Below, piece after piece: positions 10,343-18,608 of a DNA stretch of 64,000 bases. The DNA comes from Thiosulfativibrio zosterae (GTDB taxonomy: Bacteria; Pseudomonadota; Gammaproteobacteria; Thiomicrospirales; Thiomicrospiraceae), in the NCBI RefSeq assembly GCF_011398155.1, contig NZ_AP021888.1, forward strand, positions 392,001-456,000, given 5' to 3'. The notes under the pieces are model-generated. The model saw only the letters and a list, made by a program, of their open reading frames with translations. It was not told the DNA's origin and made no database searches. The position numbers and the translations under genes were made by a program. The first letter of the stretch is position 1, and every line of letters starts with the position of its first letter.

Positions 10343-11110
10343 ATGGATTTTTATGAGCAGGGCGTGTTGTTGTTGGTATCCTTGGTGGCCAACTTTTTTT
10401 CGGCCTTAGCCGGTGGTGGCGCAGGGCTTTTGCAATTGCCGGCCTTGTTATTTTTAGGCTTGCCCTTTGCCGTGGCTTTAGCTACTCACAAGGTCGCCAG
10501 TGTGTTTTTGGGGTTGGGTGCGACCGCCAGACATTTAAAAAGCTCAACGCTCAGTTTAAAGTTTGTGGCAGTGGTGTTGGGGTTTGGTTTACCCGGTGTT
10601 GTTTTGGGTGCCAATGTTATTTTGCACATTGAAGAGCATATCGCGCAATTTGCGCTGGGTGTTTTAACCTTGGGCTTAGGGGTGTATTCCTGGAAAAAAC
10701 CCCAGCTGGGGCAAGTGCTGAACTTGCAAAATCAAACCTTCAAGGGGTTGATGTTGGGCGGTGGTGTGTTGTTTTTAATTGGTGCTTTAAACGGCTCACT
10801 GACCTCAGGAACAGGATTGTTTGTCACCTTGTGGTTGGTGCGCTGGTTTGGGTTAGATTATAAAACGGCGGTGGCTTATACCTTGGTATTGGTGGGCATT
10901 TTTTGGAATGGCTCTGGTGCCATTACTTTAGGTTTGCTGGGCAATATTCAGTGGGATTGGTTACCTGCCTTAATTTTAGGGTCTTTAGTGGGCGGTTATT
11001 TTGGCGCACACTTGGCCATAGTTAAAGGCAATGCTTGGGTCAAGCGAGCGTTTGAGGTGATTACCATTTTGGTAGGTTTGGCGTTAATCTACAAAGCGCT
11101 TTCTAACTAA
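10343..11110 (+). CDS. TauE/SafE family membrane permease
   Basis: Integral membrane protein of 255 residues with about eight hydrophobic segments and the family-typical N-terminal ALAGGGAGLLQLPALLFLG and later GALNGSLTSGTGLF glycine-rich repeats. The TauE/SafE family includes exporters of sulfite, sulfoacetate and other organic or sulfur anions across the inner membrane. A sulfur-oxidising host would make sulfite or thiosulfate species plausible, but that rests on my inference about the host. It begins 15 bases after the argB terminator with a weak AGAGCAG ribosome site, and is closed by a bidirectional terminator shared with the convergent chemoreceptor gene. Confidence 0.85.
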   Translation: MDFYEQGVLLLVSLVANFFSALAGGGAGLLQLPALLFLGLPFAVALATHKVASVFLGLGATARHLKSSTLSLKFVAVVLGFGLPGVVLGANVILHIEEHIAQFALGVLTLGLGVYSWKKPQLGQVLNLQNQTFKGLMLGGGVLFLIGALNGSLTSGTGLFVTLWLVRWFGLDYKTAVAYTLVLVGIFWNGSGAITLGLLGNIQWDWLPALILGSLVGGYFGAHLAIVKGNAWVKRAFEVITILVGLALIYKALSN

Positions 11111-11120
11111 ACAACCTACA

Positions 11121-11147
11121 AAAAAGCGGCTAAAAAAGCCGCTTTTT
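11121..11147. terminator. Bidirectional terminator between convergent genes
   Basis: AAAAAGCGGC, a seven-base loop and GCCGCTTTTT form a 10-bp stem with A and T runs on both sides, so it can serve the permease on the plus strand and the chemoreceptor on the minus strand. Confidence 0.88.
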
Positions 11148-11202
11148 GTGTTTTTGCTTTGTTTAAAAGCGTTTAAAAGTATTTAAAAGTGTTGTGAAGG
11201 GA

Positions 11203-14200
11203 TTAAAACTCACCCCATTCATCATCGTTGTGGTTTGAAGTTGCGGCTGCTTTTTTAGGCGCAACGGCTGGAACTGCTCTAGGTGTTGTCGTTCTAGCCG
11301 CTGCCGTTGGTGCTTTAGCTGCGGGTTTTGGAGCCATTGTGCTGGTTTTAGGCGCACTGGCAGACGCTTTGGGTTTGTTGCTCGGCGCTTCTTTTTTGTG
11401 CGATGAAGCAACCACGCGTTCTGCAAGGCTGAGGTTTTCAATCACTTTAGCACTGACTTCATCTAGGTTAGTAAATTCACGCTCTAGGGTGACTAGGTCT
11501 TGAATTTTATGAGCTTCTAAAATGCGTTTAATGGTGGCGTGTAATTCTGCGTGATATTTTTCCACTTGTTGCATTTCAGGTAAATGCGCATAAGCTTGTC
11601 CCGCAGGGCTATAGAACCATTTGCCCAATCCACATTCACGATGATCTGTCGCCACTTTTTCATTGATTTCAACTTCCATACCATCGACATAAGCGCGGAT
11701 GAGTCCTTTCCATTGACGGTGTGCACGACGCGCTTGGGCAAAAGCAAATTCGCCCGTTTGCATGGCCGTGCTAAAGCCGATTTGGTCAAGGTCAATTTTA
11801 AAGGTGCTAGAAACTTGAATCACTTCTTTTGCTTGGCGTCCCATTTCATCAGTGCGCGCGGCAGTTTCATCCACTAGGGCGGCATTTTTTTGCGTGGCAT
11901 GGTCAATCGAGGTAATGGCTTGGTTAACCTGCTCAACGCCTTGCGCTTGTTCCGCAGTGGTTCGGGTGATTTCACTGACTAAGCCACTGATTTCTTCAAT
12001 GGATTTATTGATAACTTCTAAGGCTTCACCAGAAGCTTTGGCAAGCTCTGCACCTTGATGGACTTTATCGACGGTGTCATCAATTAGGGTACGAATTTGT
12101 TTTGCCGCTTCGGCAGATTTGCCAGCCAAGCTGCGAACTTCAGAAGCAACTACCGCAAATCCACGCCCATGTTCGCCCGCTCTAGCCGCTTCTACCGCGG
12201 CGTTTAAGGCCAGTAGATTGGTTTGGAAAGCGATACTGTCAATCAAGGTGGTGATTTCTGAGATCTTGTGGCTGGCATCGTTAATTAAGTTAATCGATTG
12301 AATGGTTTTATGAACCACTTCATTAGCCTGGCGCGCTTCGTTAAGCGATGTGGTGGCTTTTTCATTGGCTTCAGTGGCATTGTCGGCCGTGTGTTTGATG
12401 GTGGAGGTAATTTCTTCCATACTGGCAGCAGTCTGTTCTACCGCTGCGGCTTGCTGTTGGGTTCTGGCTGAAAGGTCATTAATGTCGCGAGCTATGGCTT
12501 GCGCACCTTCTGATAACTTGTAGATAGAGTAGTTTGATTGTGACATCAAGCTTCCCATGTTGGTTACGGAGTTATTAATGCCGTCTTTTAAGATGGCCAG
12601 CGTGCCTTCCATTTCTGATTTAATACGTCCGTTTAAATTACCCGTGCCTTGGTTAATCATCACATTAGTGGTTTCAGAGATGGCTTCTTGTAACTTATCT
12701 AAAGAGGCATTGATATTGTCTTTTAAGACTTGCAATTCACCTGAGGCTTGGGCTTTGATACGGCGTGTAAAGTAACCACGGGCAACCTGACTCATCAGTT
12801 CATTCACCTCATGGAACACGCCTTGCAAGATGGCCATGGCAGACAGGGCGGTTTGCATGGCTTCTTTAAATTGCCCGCTGACTTGCAGTTTGGGCTCATA
12901 ATGAAATTTCCCTTCGCGAATGTAACTTAATACTGTGGTCAGTTCAGCGAAAGTTTTATCAATGTTTTCGGCACTGCGAGTCATGTTATGGTTAAGCACT
13001 TCATAGTCGCCTTCATATTTCATCACACTGCTGGCTTTAAAGTTACCCATTGATATCTCGCGTAAAATTCGACCGGCTTCGCCCATAACTACCTGAGAAG
13101 ATTGCATTTGATGATTATAAGCCGATGCAATTTGCCCCATTTCATCAGAGTAACGGTCATCTAAACGCACTGATAGGTCGCCATGCTGTGCCGCATGGTG
13201 AATGGCTTTAACCATATGTTTAATCGGGCGTGAAACATTGATATAAACAATCCAAACCAAGATTAAGGTGATAATCAGTATGGCAATAGATACTTTAATA
13301 ACCGAGTTAATCGCGGTCGCTTTAGAAATAGCGTTTAGTTTATCGATTTTACTGAGGTCTTCGGTAATCAGTTGGTAACCAATCAGCTCATTTCGTGCAT
13401 CATAAATTGGAAAGCTACTGAAAAAATGCTCAGCGCTCAATAAAGCCCCTTGGGTGATAAGTTGTTCAATATCGATGCCTGTAAACCATGCCAGTTCTGG
13501 TGCTTGAGTATCGGTTTGAGTGGCTAGGGTGTAGTTACCCAGTTTAGGGTTACTGGCTTCTTTATTGGCAATGCTGACGGCACTGTCACTGAGGACAACA
13601 AAGTAGTGGGTATTGTTTTTGGCTAAGGCAGCTTTCAGTGCGGTAATGGGCGTAATGACCTCAAGTGAGCCGATATATTTGTTCGTAGCGTCATGGCTAA
13701 AAACTGGAGATAAGCTACGAATGGCAATGCCAGTGCGACCCAGTTCAAGCGCAGCCATGGCTTTTTGGCTTTTGATGACTTGATTGACAGAGAATCTAAA
13801 ACTGGATAATTCATCATCAGACTTGTCGTTCCAACTTCTTAAAAATGAGGTGGCATCTGGGCGGTGAATTTGAACCTTGTATTTTTCTGCCCCAACCATT
13901 TCATAAGCGGGCAGTTTTTCGGCTAAGACGGTTTTGGCTAATTCATTGCCTTGATCTGCCTCTAAGCTTTGCTGAATTTGAGCGTTGGTTGCTAAGCCGA
14001 TGGCGGTGTTCAGTCCAGCCATTTTCAAAGCGTCTAGTTTATCGGCAATTTGCTTTTGCAGGGTGTCATGGCGTTGATTGGTATTGGCTTCAACCGCATT
14101 TTCGTATTGCAGTTTGCTTGAAACGCCAGCCATGATAATGCCCAATAACATAATGATGATGGCAGGCACCATCAATTTGCCCATAATGCTCAATTTTGCA

Positions 14201-14676
14201 TAGGGGTTGTTTTTAGCCCAAAAATATTGATTTGGTGTGTAAACACGCGCTTCATGAATCACCATTTTTTTGGCGTTAATTTGCTTGTAGGCTTCAGTTG
14301 CGGCGCTAATTTCTGCAGGTGTGGCGGGTTTGCGCACAGAAATATAACCGACGCATTGACCATTTTCAATAATGGGGGATGCATTGGCTTTTACCCAATA
14401 GTGGTCACCATTTTTGGCGCGGTTTTTAACGATTTGAGTCCAAGATTTACCCGCCTTTAAGCTGTCCCACATATCCTTGAAAACCGCAGAGGGTACATCT
14501 GGGTGACGCAATAAATTGTGAGGCTGACCAATCAATTCTTTTTCTGAATAACCACTGACATGAATGAACTCGAAATTGGCTTCGAGAATCGTGCCATTGA
14601 GGTCCGTTCGAGAAATTAACCGAAAGTGTTCAGGCATTTCAATCGCATTTTGGGTAACAGGTAAATTTTCTCTCAT
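11203..14676 (-). CDS. PAS-Cache-HAMP chemoreceptor with CZB domain and C-terminal pentapeptide
   Basis: Methyl-accepting chemotaxis protein of 1157 residues, about twice the usual size. In order: cytoplasmic PAS (about 15-120), membrane helix (about 165-187), periplasmic double-Cache-like region (about 190-455), second helix (about 460-480), HAMP and a second HAMP-like stretch (about 480-680), the signalling coiled coil with hairpin tip [20 protein letters not shown], then a zinc-binding CZB-like domain (about 985-1070) with [16 protein letters not shown] and a later HAEL histidine. A 60-residue Ala/Pro/Lys-rich tether ends in EWGEF, matching the xWxxF pattern of CheR/CheB docking peptides (NWETF in E. 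coli Tar). CZB domains sense zinc or hypochlorite in some species. The gene stands alone, between the OmpA gene and a convergent permease. Ligand unknown. Confidence 0.92.
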   Translation of the reverse strand: MRENLPVTQNAIEMPEHFRLISRTDLNGTILEANFEFIHVSGYSEKELIGQPHNLLRHPDVPSAVFKDMWDSLKAGKSWTQIVKNRAKNGDHYWVKANASPIIENGQCVGYISVRKPATPAEISAATEAYKQINAKKMVIHEARVYTPNQYFWAKNNPYAKLSIMGKLMVPAIIIMLLGIIMAGVSSKLQYENAVEANTNQRHDTLQKQIADKLDALKMAGLNTAIGLATNAQIQQSLEADQGNELAKTVLAEKLPAYEMVGAEKYKVQIHRPDATSFLRSWNDKSDDELSSFRFSVNQVIKSQKAMAALELGRTGIAIRSLSPVFSHDATNKYIGSLEVITPITALKAALAKNNTHYFVVLSDSAVSIANKEASNPKLGNYTLATQTDTQAPELAWFTGIDIEQLITQGALLSAEHFFSSFPIYDARNELIGYQLITEDLSKIDKLNAISKATAINSVIKVSIAILIITLILVWIVYINVSRPIKHMVKAIHHAAQHGDLSVRLDDRYSDEMGQIASAYNHQMQSSQVVMGEAGRILREISMGNFKASSVMKYEGDYEVLNHNMTRSAENIDKTFAELTTVLSYIREGKFHYEPKLQVSGQFKEAMQTALSAMAILQGVFHEVNELMSQVARGYFTRRIKAQASGELQVLKDNINASLDKLQEAISETTNVMINQGTGNLNGRIKSEMEGTLAILKDGINNSVTNMGSLMSQSNYSIYKLSEGAQAIARDINDLSARTQQQAAAVEQTAASMEEITSTIKHTADNATEANEKATTSLNEARQANEVVHKTIQSINLINDASHKISEITTLIDSIAFQTNLLALNAAVEAARAGEHGRGFAVVASEVRSLAGKSAEAAKQIRTLIDDTVDKVHQGAELAKASGEALEVINKSIEEISGLVSEITRTTAEQAQGVEQVNQAITSIDHATQKNAALVDETAARTDEMGRQAKEVIQVSSTFKIDLDQIGFSTAMQTGEFAFAQARRAHRQWKGLIRAYVDGMEVEINEKVATDHRECGLGKWFYSPAGQAYAHLPEMQQVEKYHAELHATIKRILEAHKIQDLVTLEREFTNLDEVSAKVIENLSLAERVVASSHKKEAPSNKPKASASAPKTSTMAPKPAAKAPTAAARTTTPRAVPAVAPKKAAATSNHNDDEWGEF

Positions 14677-14791
14677 GGCGTTTCTTCTTGTATTGTAGAG
14701 CTGTAAAAGGTAAAGCGTTTTTAAAGGGCTCGTAAGACTTGCTGCTACGAGAGCTGTAAAAAAACTTTAAGGGTTTTTGTAAACAAAGCAG

Positions 14792-14830
14792 AAAAAGTGC
14801 CAAGGTTTTATATCGCTATAACCCCTTGGC
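14792..14830 (-). terminator. Terminator of the OmpA-like gene
   Basis: On the minus strand, GCCAAGG, an 18-base loop and CCTTGGC are followed by ACTTTTTC, just past the OmpA-like stop codon. Confidence 0.7.
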
Positions 14831-14846
14831 CTTTTATGGCGCTAAA

Positions 14847-15527
14847 TTATTGAGTGATTTCTAACTCAACACGACGGTTTTGGGCACGGCCATCGGCAGT
14901 GTTGTTGTCCGCGATAGGGTTGCTCTCGCCCATGCCTTTTGCGGTGATGCGGTCGGCAGCAATGCCTTTAGATTCTAAGTAAGTTTGTACTGCTTTAGCA
15001 CGCTTTTCTGATAATTTTTGGTTGTAAGTGGCTGCACCACGGTCATCCGTAAAGCCAGTGACCACAACACCTTCGGTTGGGTGGGCATTTAGGTAATCCA
15101 CATATTTGTCTAATTGCGCTTGCGCATCAGCGGTTAATTTATTGCCATTGGTTTTAAAGAACCCACTGAATGCCAAAGGCTTTGCGACCGCAATAGGGGC
15201 TTCTGCAACAGGAGCAGGTTCGGCAACGATGGCAACAGGGGTAGGTTCAACAACAGGTGCAACAGGGGCAGGCGCGGCTACTGGAGCAGGTGCTGCTACC
15301 ACTGGCGCAGGCTCTGGCCAACCTTCACATTTAGCGGTTGCTAATTCTTTAGTCCAGTGAATGGTGCGCACACAACGACCCCAAGAATCGCGCACGATGT
15401 CGCCATCTGTGTCTTTGGCATAAGCACGGTTGCCGTCATGGCGAATATCGCCTTCCCAAGCAATGGCTTGACCTGAAAGACTTGAAATGCCTAAAGCGAT
15501 GGCAAGAGGGAGTAATTTAATTTTCAT
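14847..15527 (-). CDS. OmpA family outer-membrane/peptidoglycan-anchoring protein
   Basis: Secreted protein of 226 residues. A signal peptide (about 1-23, ending GQAIA before WEGD) precedes a short domain with two cysteines (residues about 52 and 68), a roughly 45-residue Pro/Ala/Val-rich linker made of repeated PAPVA units, and a C-terminal OmpA domain (about 115-226). That domain has TGFTDDRGAATYNQKLSEKR and AQNRRVELEI, which supply the aspartate and arginine that bind diaminopimelate in peptidoglycan (family knowledge). There is no beta-barrel, so it probably tethers an envelope partner to the wall. The ATG has AAGGAAA upstream and a terminator follows the stop. Orphan gene with no obvious operon partner. 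Confidence 0.88.
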   Translation of the reverse strand: MKIKLLPLAIALGISSLSGQAIAWEGDIRHDGNRAYAKDTDGDIVRDSWGRCVRTIHWTKELATAKCEGWPEPAPVVAAPAPVAAPAPVAPVVEPTPVAIVAEPAPVAEAPIAVAKPLAFSGFFKTNGNKLTADAQAQLDKYVDYLNAHPTEGVVVTGFTDDRGAATYNQKLSEKRAKAVQTYLESKGIAADRITAKGMGESNPIADNNTADGRAQNRRVELEITQ

Positions 15528-15577
15528 AGGGTTTCCTTAAGTTTGTTAATGAAAAAAGTGTTTAAAGCTGAATGGGG

Positions 15578-16099
15578 TTATTGAGCCGTCACGCTGAGTT
15601 CTCGGGGCCGAATGAGGTTGACCAATTTACCTGCCCCAGCGCTCAGTTGCGTCCAGTCATTTGGCATAATAAAAACCGCCAAGGCAGCCGTTGGAAAACG
15701 CTTGGTTTCAACGGTCGCTGTTTCTTCTGACTGGTCATGTGCCAAAAAAGACACTAATTTTTCTAAACCAGGGTTATGTCCTACCAACAAAATGCGCTGT
15801 GCTTGGGGGCTTTGAGCCAGGGTTTGTAAAAGAGTGTCTAATTCGGCTAAGTAGAGTTCGTCTAAATAAAGTGTGTTGATTTGGTTGTCTGGGTTGATGC
15901 GTCTAACGGTTTGGGTGGCGCGTTTTGCGGTGGAGCTGAGAATCAGGTCTGGTAACAGTTTTTGGTCTTCTAGCCAGCGCAACACTTTAAGAGTGGCTTT
16001 TTTGCCGCGTTCGGCTAGGGGGCGTTCAAAATCGTCCAGTTCTTGTTTCCAGTCTGATTTTCCGTGGCGCAAAATCAGCAGTTCACGCAATTGACTCAT
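15578..16099 (-). CDS. sixA: Phosphohistidine phosphatase SixA
   Basis: Histidine-phosphatase superfamily protein of 173 residues. The catalytic LRHGKSDW (His12) sits at the N-terminus, followed by the SSTAKRATQTV arginine motif near residue 56 and the second histidine in LLVGHNPGLEKL near residue 108; these are the SixA signature. SixA removes phosphate from phosphohistidine in phosphotransfer proteins in the cytoplasm. It starts 4 bases after the pyrE stop codon on the same strand, so the two are probably cotranscribed, although the functions are unrelated. A phosphorelay target could be the hybrid kinase at 6117, but that is only proximity. Confidence 0.9.
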   Translation of the reverse strand: MSQLRELLILRHGKSDWKQELDDFERPLAERGKKATLKVLRWLEDQKLLPDLILSSTAKRATQTVRRINPDNQINTLYLDELYLAELDTLLQTLAQSPQAQRILLVGHNPGLEKLVSFLAHDQSEETATVETKRFPTAALAVFIMPNDWTQLSAGAGKLVNLIRPRELSVTAQ

Positions 16100-16103
16100 G
16101 GGA

Positions 16104-16748
16104 TTAAATTCCGTAGGTTTCTCGGTAAGACTTCATTGCCTCTAGGTATTCGGTTTTTTGATTGGCTTCTAGGTATTCAATAATATCGTTTAGGTTGATG
16201 ATGCTAATCACCGGAATGCCATAGTCATCCTGTACTTCTTGAATGGCAGAACGAGCGCCTTGTCCTCTTTCCATGCGGTCTAGCGCAACAATAACACCGG
16301 CCGGTTTCGCGCCTTGCGCTTTAATCAGGTCCATAGACTCACGAATCGCGGTACCGGCGGTAATCACATCGTCAATAATCAAAATATCGCCTTCCAGAGC
16401 GTGGCCAACAATGTTGCCACCTTCGCCGTGATCTTTGGCTTCTTTGCGGTTGAAAGCATAGGGTTTGTCGATTTGAAATTCTTGCGCCAAACACACACTG
16501 GTGGTTGCGGCTAAGGGAATACCTTTATAGGCTGGGCCAAACAAAACATCAAAGTTAATCTCGCTATGAGCGATGGCACTGGCATAACCTTTAGCCAGTT
16601 GAGCGAGTTGCCCGCCGGTGTTAAATAAACCTGCGTTGAAAAAATACGGGCTTTGACGACCCGATTTTAGCGTAAAACTACCTAGTTTTAGCACGCCAGT
16701 TTGCATAATGAATTCAATGAATTGCGCTTTGTGAGATGGGTTTTTCAT
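16104..16748 (-). CDS. pyrE: Orotate phosphoribosyltransferase PyrE
   Basis: Enzyme of 214 residues, the normal length, converting orotate and PRPP to orotidine 5'-monophosphate in pyrimidine synthesis. The PRPP-binding loop is [17 protein letters not shown] (about 118-134), the orotate-loop lysines lie in [13 protein letters not shown], and [10 protein letters not shown] is typical. ATG 16748 has AGGAG upstream. The dihydroorotase for the preceding pathway step is also in the window (26773) but not linked. Its 5' side is divergent from a sigma-54 promoted gene; sixA follows in the same transcription unit. Confidence 0.96.
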   Translation of the reverse strand: MKNPSHKAQFIEFIMQTGVLKLGSFTLKSGRQSPYFFNAGLFNTGGQLAQLAKGYASAIAHSEINFDVLFGPAYKGIPLAATTSVCLAQEFQIDKPYAFNRKEAKDHGEGGNIVGHALEGDILIIDDVITAGTAIRESMDLIKAQGAKPAGVIVALDRMERGQGARSAIQEVQDDYGIPVISIINLNDIIEYLEANQKTEYLEAMKSYRETYGI

Positions 16749-16864
16749 AGGAGATTTATAAGGCTTTGTCGTTATAAGAAATTTTGTGTAAGTATCGCCT
16801 TTATCCCTACGGATATCAAGTTTTTCACGGAAATTTTCTCACGCCATTTGAGCTTAATCGAAAC

Positions 16865-16881
16865 TTGGCACGCTTGATGCA
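16865..16881 (+). promoter_or_regulatory. Candidate sigma-54 (-24/-12) promoter
   Basis: TTGGCACGCTTGATGCA keeps the TGGCACG -24 box and has GG (16867-16868) and GC (16879-16880) separated by exactly ten bases, as RpoN promoters require. Only the first base of the TTGC box deviates (ATGC). It predicts a start near 16892, about 70 bases before the ATG at 16961. Confidence 0.7.
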
Positions 16882-16960
16882 ATAGAGCCGTTGATGAAAC
16901 AATAAAACTGTCAGTAATTTGACGATTCGAGTTGCTGGGAAACAGATAAAGGATAAGATT

Positions 16961-17458
16961 ATGGCGATTGATTTAAGAAAAATAGAACCACTGGGCTCAA
17001 AAAGTGTCTTGTTAGAACAGGCTTTGCGCCGTCATCGTCAAAATAATGGCCACTCTGATATGAATATTGATGACGATGATATGGTGGCACCGGATTATGC
17101 TTGGCTAAAAGAAGATAAAACCGCCATTGAAAGTTTGGTGAAGCAAATGGATTCGTCGATTGGACAGTTGGCTATTCAAATGCGTGACCTAGAGCAAATG
17201 TCTGAAAAAACGCGTGCCAAGGTTGATAAAGAACAACAGTTATTGTTTAAACAAATTAAAACACTCAACGGTTTATTGAAAAAACAAGTGGATATTTTTA
17301 CCCATGTAGAGCGTCAAATGTCTGACATTGAAATGAATCAAAACAGCATTATGCCGCAGGTGGGTATTGGATTGGTGGCTGGCTTAATGTCTGCGGTGAC
17401 CATTTTAGCAACTGCCCCTTGGATGACGCTTTTAATGGAGCATTTGCGCGCCATGTAA
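16961..17458 (+). CDS. Coiled-coil protein with C-terminal membrane anchor (unknown function)
   Basis: I do not recognise this 165-residue protein. Residues 1-30 are basic and alanine/leucine-rich, 35-45 form an acidic DDDDM patch, and 50-130 are a charged heptad-like helix (VKQMDSSIGQLAIQMRDL and following) predicted to form a coiled coil. The last 35 residues contain one hydrophobic span, VGIGLVAGLMSAVTILATAP, that would leave it tail-anchored in the inner membrane with its bulk in the cytoplasm. ATG 16961 is chosen because AAAGGA is 7-8 bases upstream; a TTG at 16919 lacks one. A probable sigma-54 promoter lies upstream, suggesting control by an enhancer-binding activator. The CysJ-like reductase starts 39 bases after it, so they may form an operon. 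Confidence 0.75.
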   Translation: MAIDLRKIEPLGSKSVLLEQALRRHRQNNGHSDMNIDDDDMVAPDYAWLKEDKTAIESLVKQMDSSIGQLAIQMRDLEQMSEKTRAKVDKEQQLLFKQIKTLNGLLKKQVDIFTHVERQMSDIEMNQNSIMPQVGIGLVAGLMSAVTILATAPWMTLLMEHLRAM

Positions 17459-17464
17459 TTTATA

Positions 17465-17493
17465 CTCCTAAGCTTATTATTTTGTTTAGGAGG
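17465..17493 (+). promoter_or_regulatory. Hairpin that hides the ribosome binding site of the next gene
   Basis: CTCCTAAGC (17465-17473) can pair with GTTTAGGAG (17484-17492), giving a 9-bp stem with one G-T pair and a 10-base loop. The 3' arm contains the entire AGGAG Shine-Dalgarno of the reductase gene starting at 17498. No T run follows, so it is not a standard terminator. It may control translation, for instance through coupling to ribosomes finishing the upstream gene. Confidence 0.55.
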
Positions 17494-17497
17494 CAAC

Positions 17498-18568
17498 ATG
17501 CAGCTGTCGGTGGTGTTTAATCACAAGTTAACCCCCTTATCTGATAAATCGATTTACCATATGCAATTGTCCGGTGACGCAACTTTGACTTACGAACCGG
17601 GCGATTGGCTTAAAATTACCCCTCAAAATCAACCAGGCCTGGTTAAAATTCTGCTCGAAAAACTCAATTTAAGCGTTTCTGAAACCCTAGAAATTCGCCG
17701 AGTGGGTCAGGTGACGGCTGGACAAGCCTTGTTAAATCACCTTGAAATTACCCAGCTCAATCCCGCCATTCTTAATAAAATACAACGCCAATTTGATTTA
17801 AAAATCTGGCCAGACCGCAGTGCTATGATGGCGGATGCCATGGGCAAAGATATTTTAGATTTATTAGAGCGCTTTGATTTTTTGCTTGAGTTGGGCGTGG
17901 AGTTTTTAGAACTCTTGTCGCCGCTCGCCCCGCGTTATTACTCGATTGCCAGTGCGCCAAATGCTCAAAATACGCTGGATTTACTGTATCGTGAAGTGGT
18001 CAGTTGTTGTGAAAAGCGTCAACGCTTGGGTGTGGCTTCGGGTGGTTTGGCGCAAAAGACTGCAGGTGATCTTGTGGCGGCGGAGCTCAACACCAATGCG
18101 GCTTTTAAACTCCCCGAAACCTTAGCAACGCCCATTATTATGGTGGGCGCTGGCACGGGTTTGGCGCCGTTTAGAGGGTTTTGCCAAGCACGCTTTGCGA
18201 ATCCGCAGGCTTCTGAAAACTGGTTGTTTTTTGGTGAAACCCACGCCAAACAGTGTTTTTTGTGGCAAGACGAACTGCAGCAATGGCAGGCGCATAGAGG
18301 GTTGCAGTTGTTTTGTGCGTTTTCTCGTGACCAAGCCCATAAACGCTATGTGAGCGATTTACTTTGGGAGCAGGGTAGTGATATTTGGGCGTTGATGCAA
18401 CGCGGTGCAAACTTGTATATGTGTGGCAGTAAAACGGGATTGGCTTTGGGGGTGGAGCAGGTAATGCTCAAAATTCTGCAAGACATTGCGGGTATGGATG
18501 AAGAATCTGCCAAAAATCTCTGGCAAAGTTGGAAAACCCAGCGGCGAGTTCAATTAGATGTTTATTGA
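17498..18568 (+). CDS. CysJ-like FAD/NADPH reductase module without flavodoxin domain
   Basis: Ferredoxin-NADP reductase-type protein of 356 residues corresponding to the C-terminal half of sulfite reductase flavoprotein CysJ. The FAD-binding RYYSIAS is near residue 146, the NADPH loop GAGTGLAPFRGF near 217, a nicotinamide-side MCGSK near 307, and the C-terminus VQLDVY resembles the YQRDVY end of CysJ. The N-terminal FMN flavodoxin domain of CysJ is absent, so electrons must pass from NADPH through FAD to a separate acceptor that is not encoded nearby. The ATG has TTAGGAGG, locked in a predicted hairpin. The gene contains CCAGGCCTGG (17633-17642) as Pro-Gly-Leu. Membrane attachment through the upstream coiled-coil protein is a guess. 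Confidence 0.82.
   Translation: MQLSVVFNHKLTPLSDKSIYHMQLSGDATLTYEPGDWLKITPQNQPGLVKILLEKLNLSVSETLEIRRVGQVTAGQALLNHLEITQLNPAILNKIQRQFDLKIWPDRSAMMADAMGKDILDLLERFDFLLELGVEFLELLSPLAPRYYSIASAPNAQNTLDLLYREVVSCCEKRQRLGVASGGLAQKTAGDLVAAELNTNAAFKLPETLATPIIMVGAGTGLAPFRGFCQARFANPQASENWLFFGETHAKQCFLWQDELQQWQAHRGLQLFCAFSRDQAHKRYVSDLLWEQGSDIWALMQRGANLYMCGSKTGLALGVEQVMLKILQDIAGMDEESAKNLWQSWKTQRRVQLDVY
17633..17642. repeat. CCAGGCCTGG iterated palindrome inside reductase gene
   Basis: Exact copy with flanks AA and TT, so the symmetric unit is 14 bases. It is in frame as CCA-GGC-CTG-GTT (Pro-Gly-Leu-Val). Confidence 0.9.
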
Positions 18569-18608
18569 ACGCTATTGAGCCGCTGTGAGATGGGTTTGCG
18601 AGATGGGG

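Noticed and set aside
11228-11503. Open frame opposite the Ala/Pro-rich tether of the chemoreceptor
   Set aside because: Shadow of the biased codon use of the minus-strand gene; no ribosome site or family resemblance.
15181-15320. Apparent DNA repeat in the OmpA-like gene
   Set aside because: It encodes the Pro/Ala/Val linker; low-complexity coding sequence, not a separate repeat element or CRISPR.
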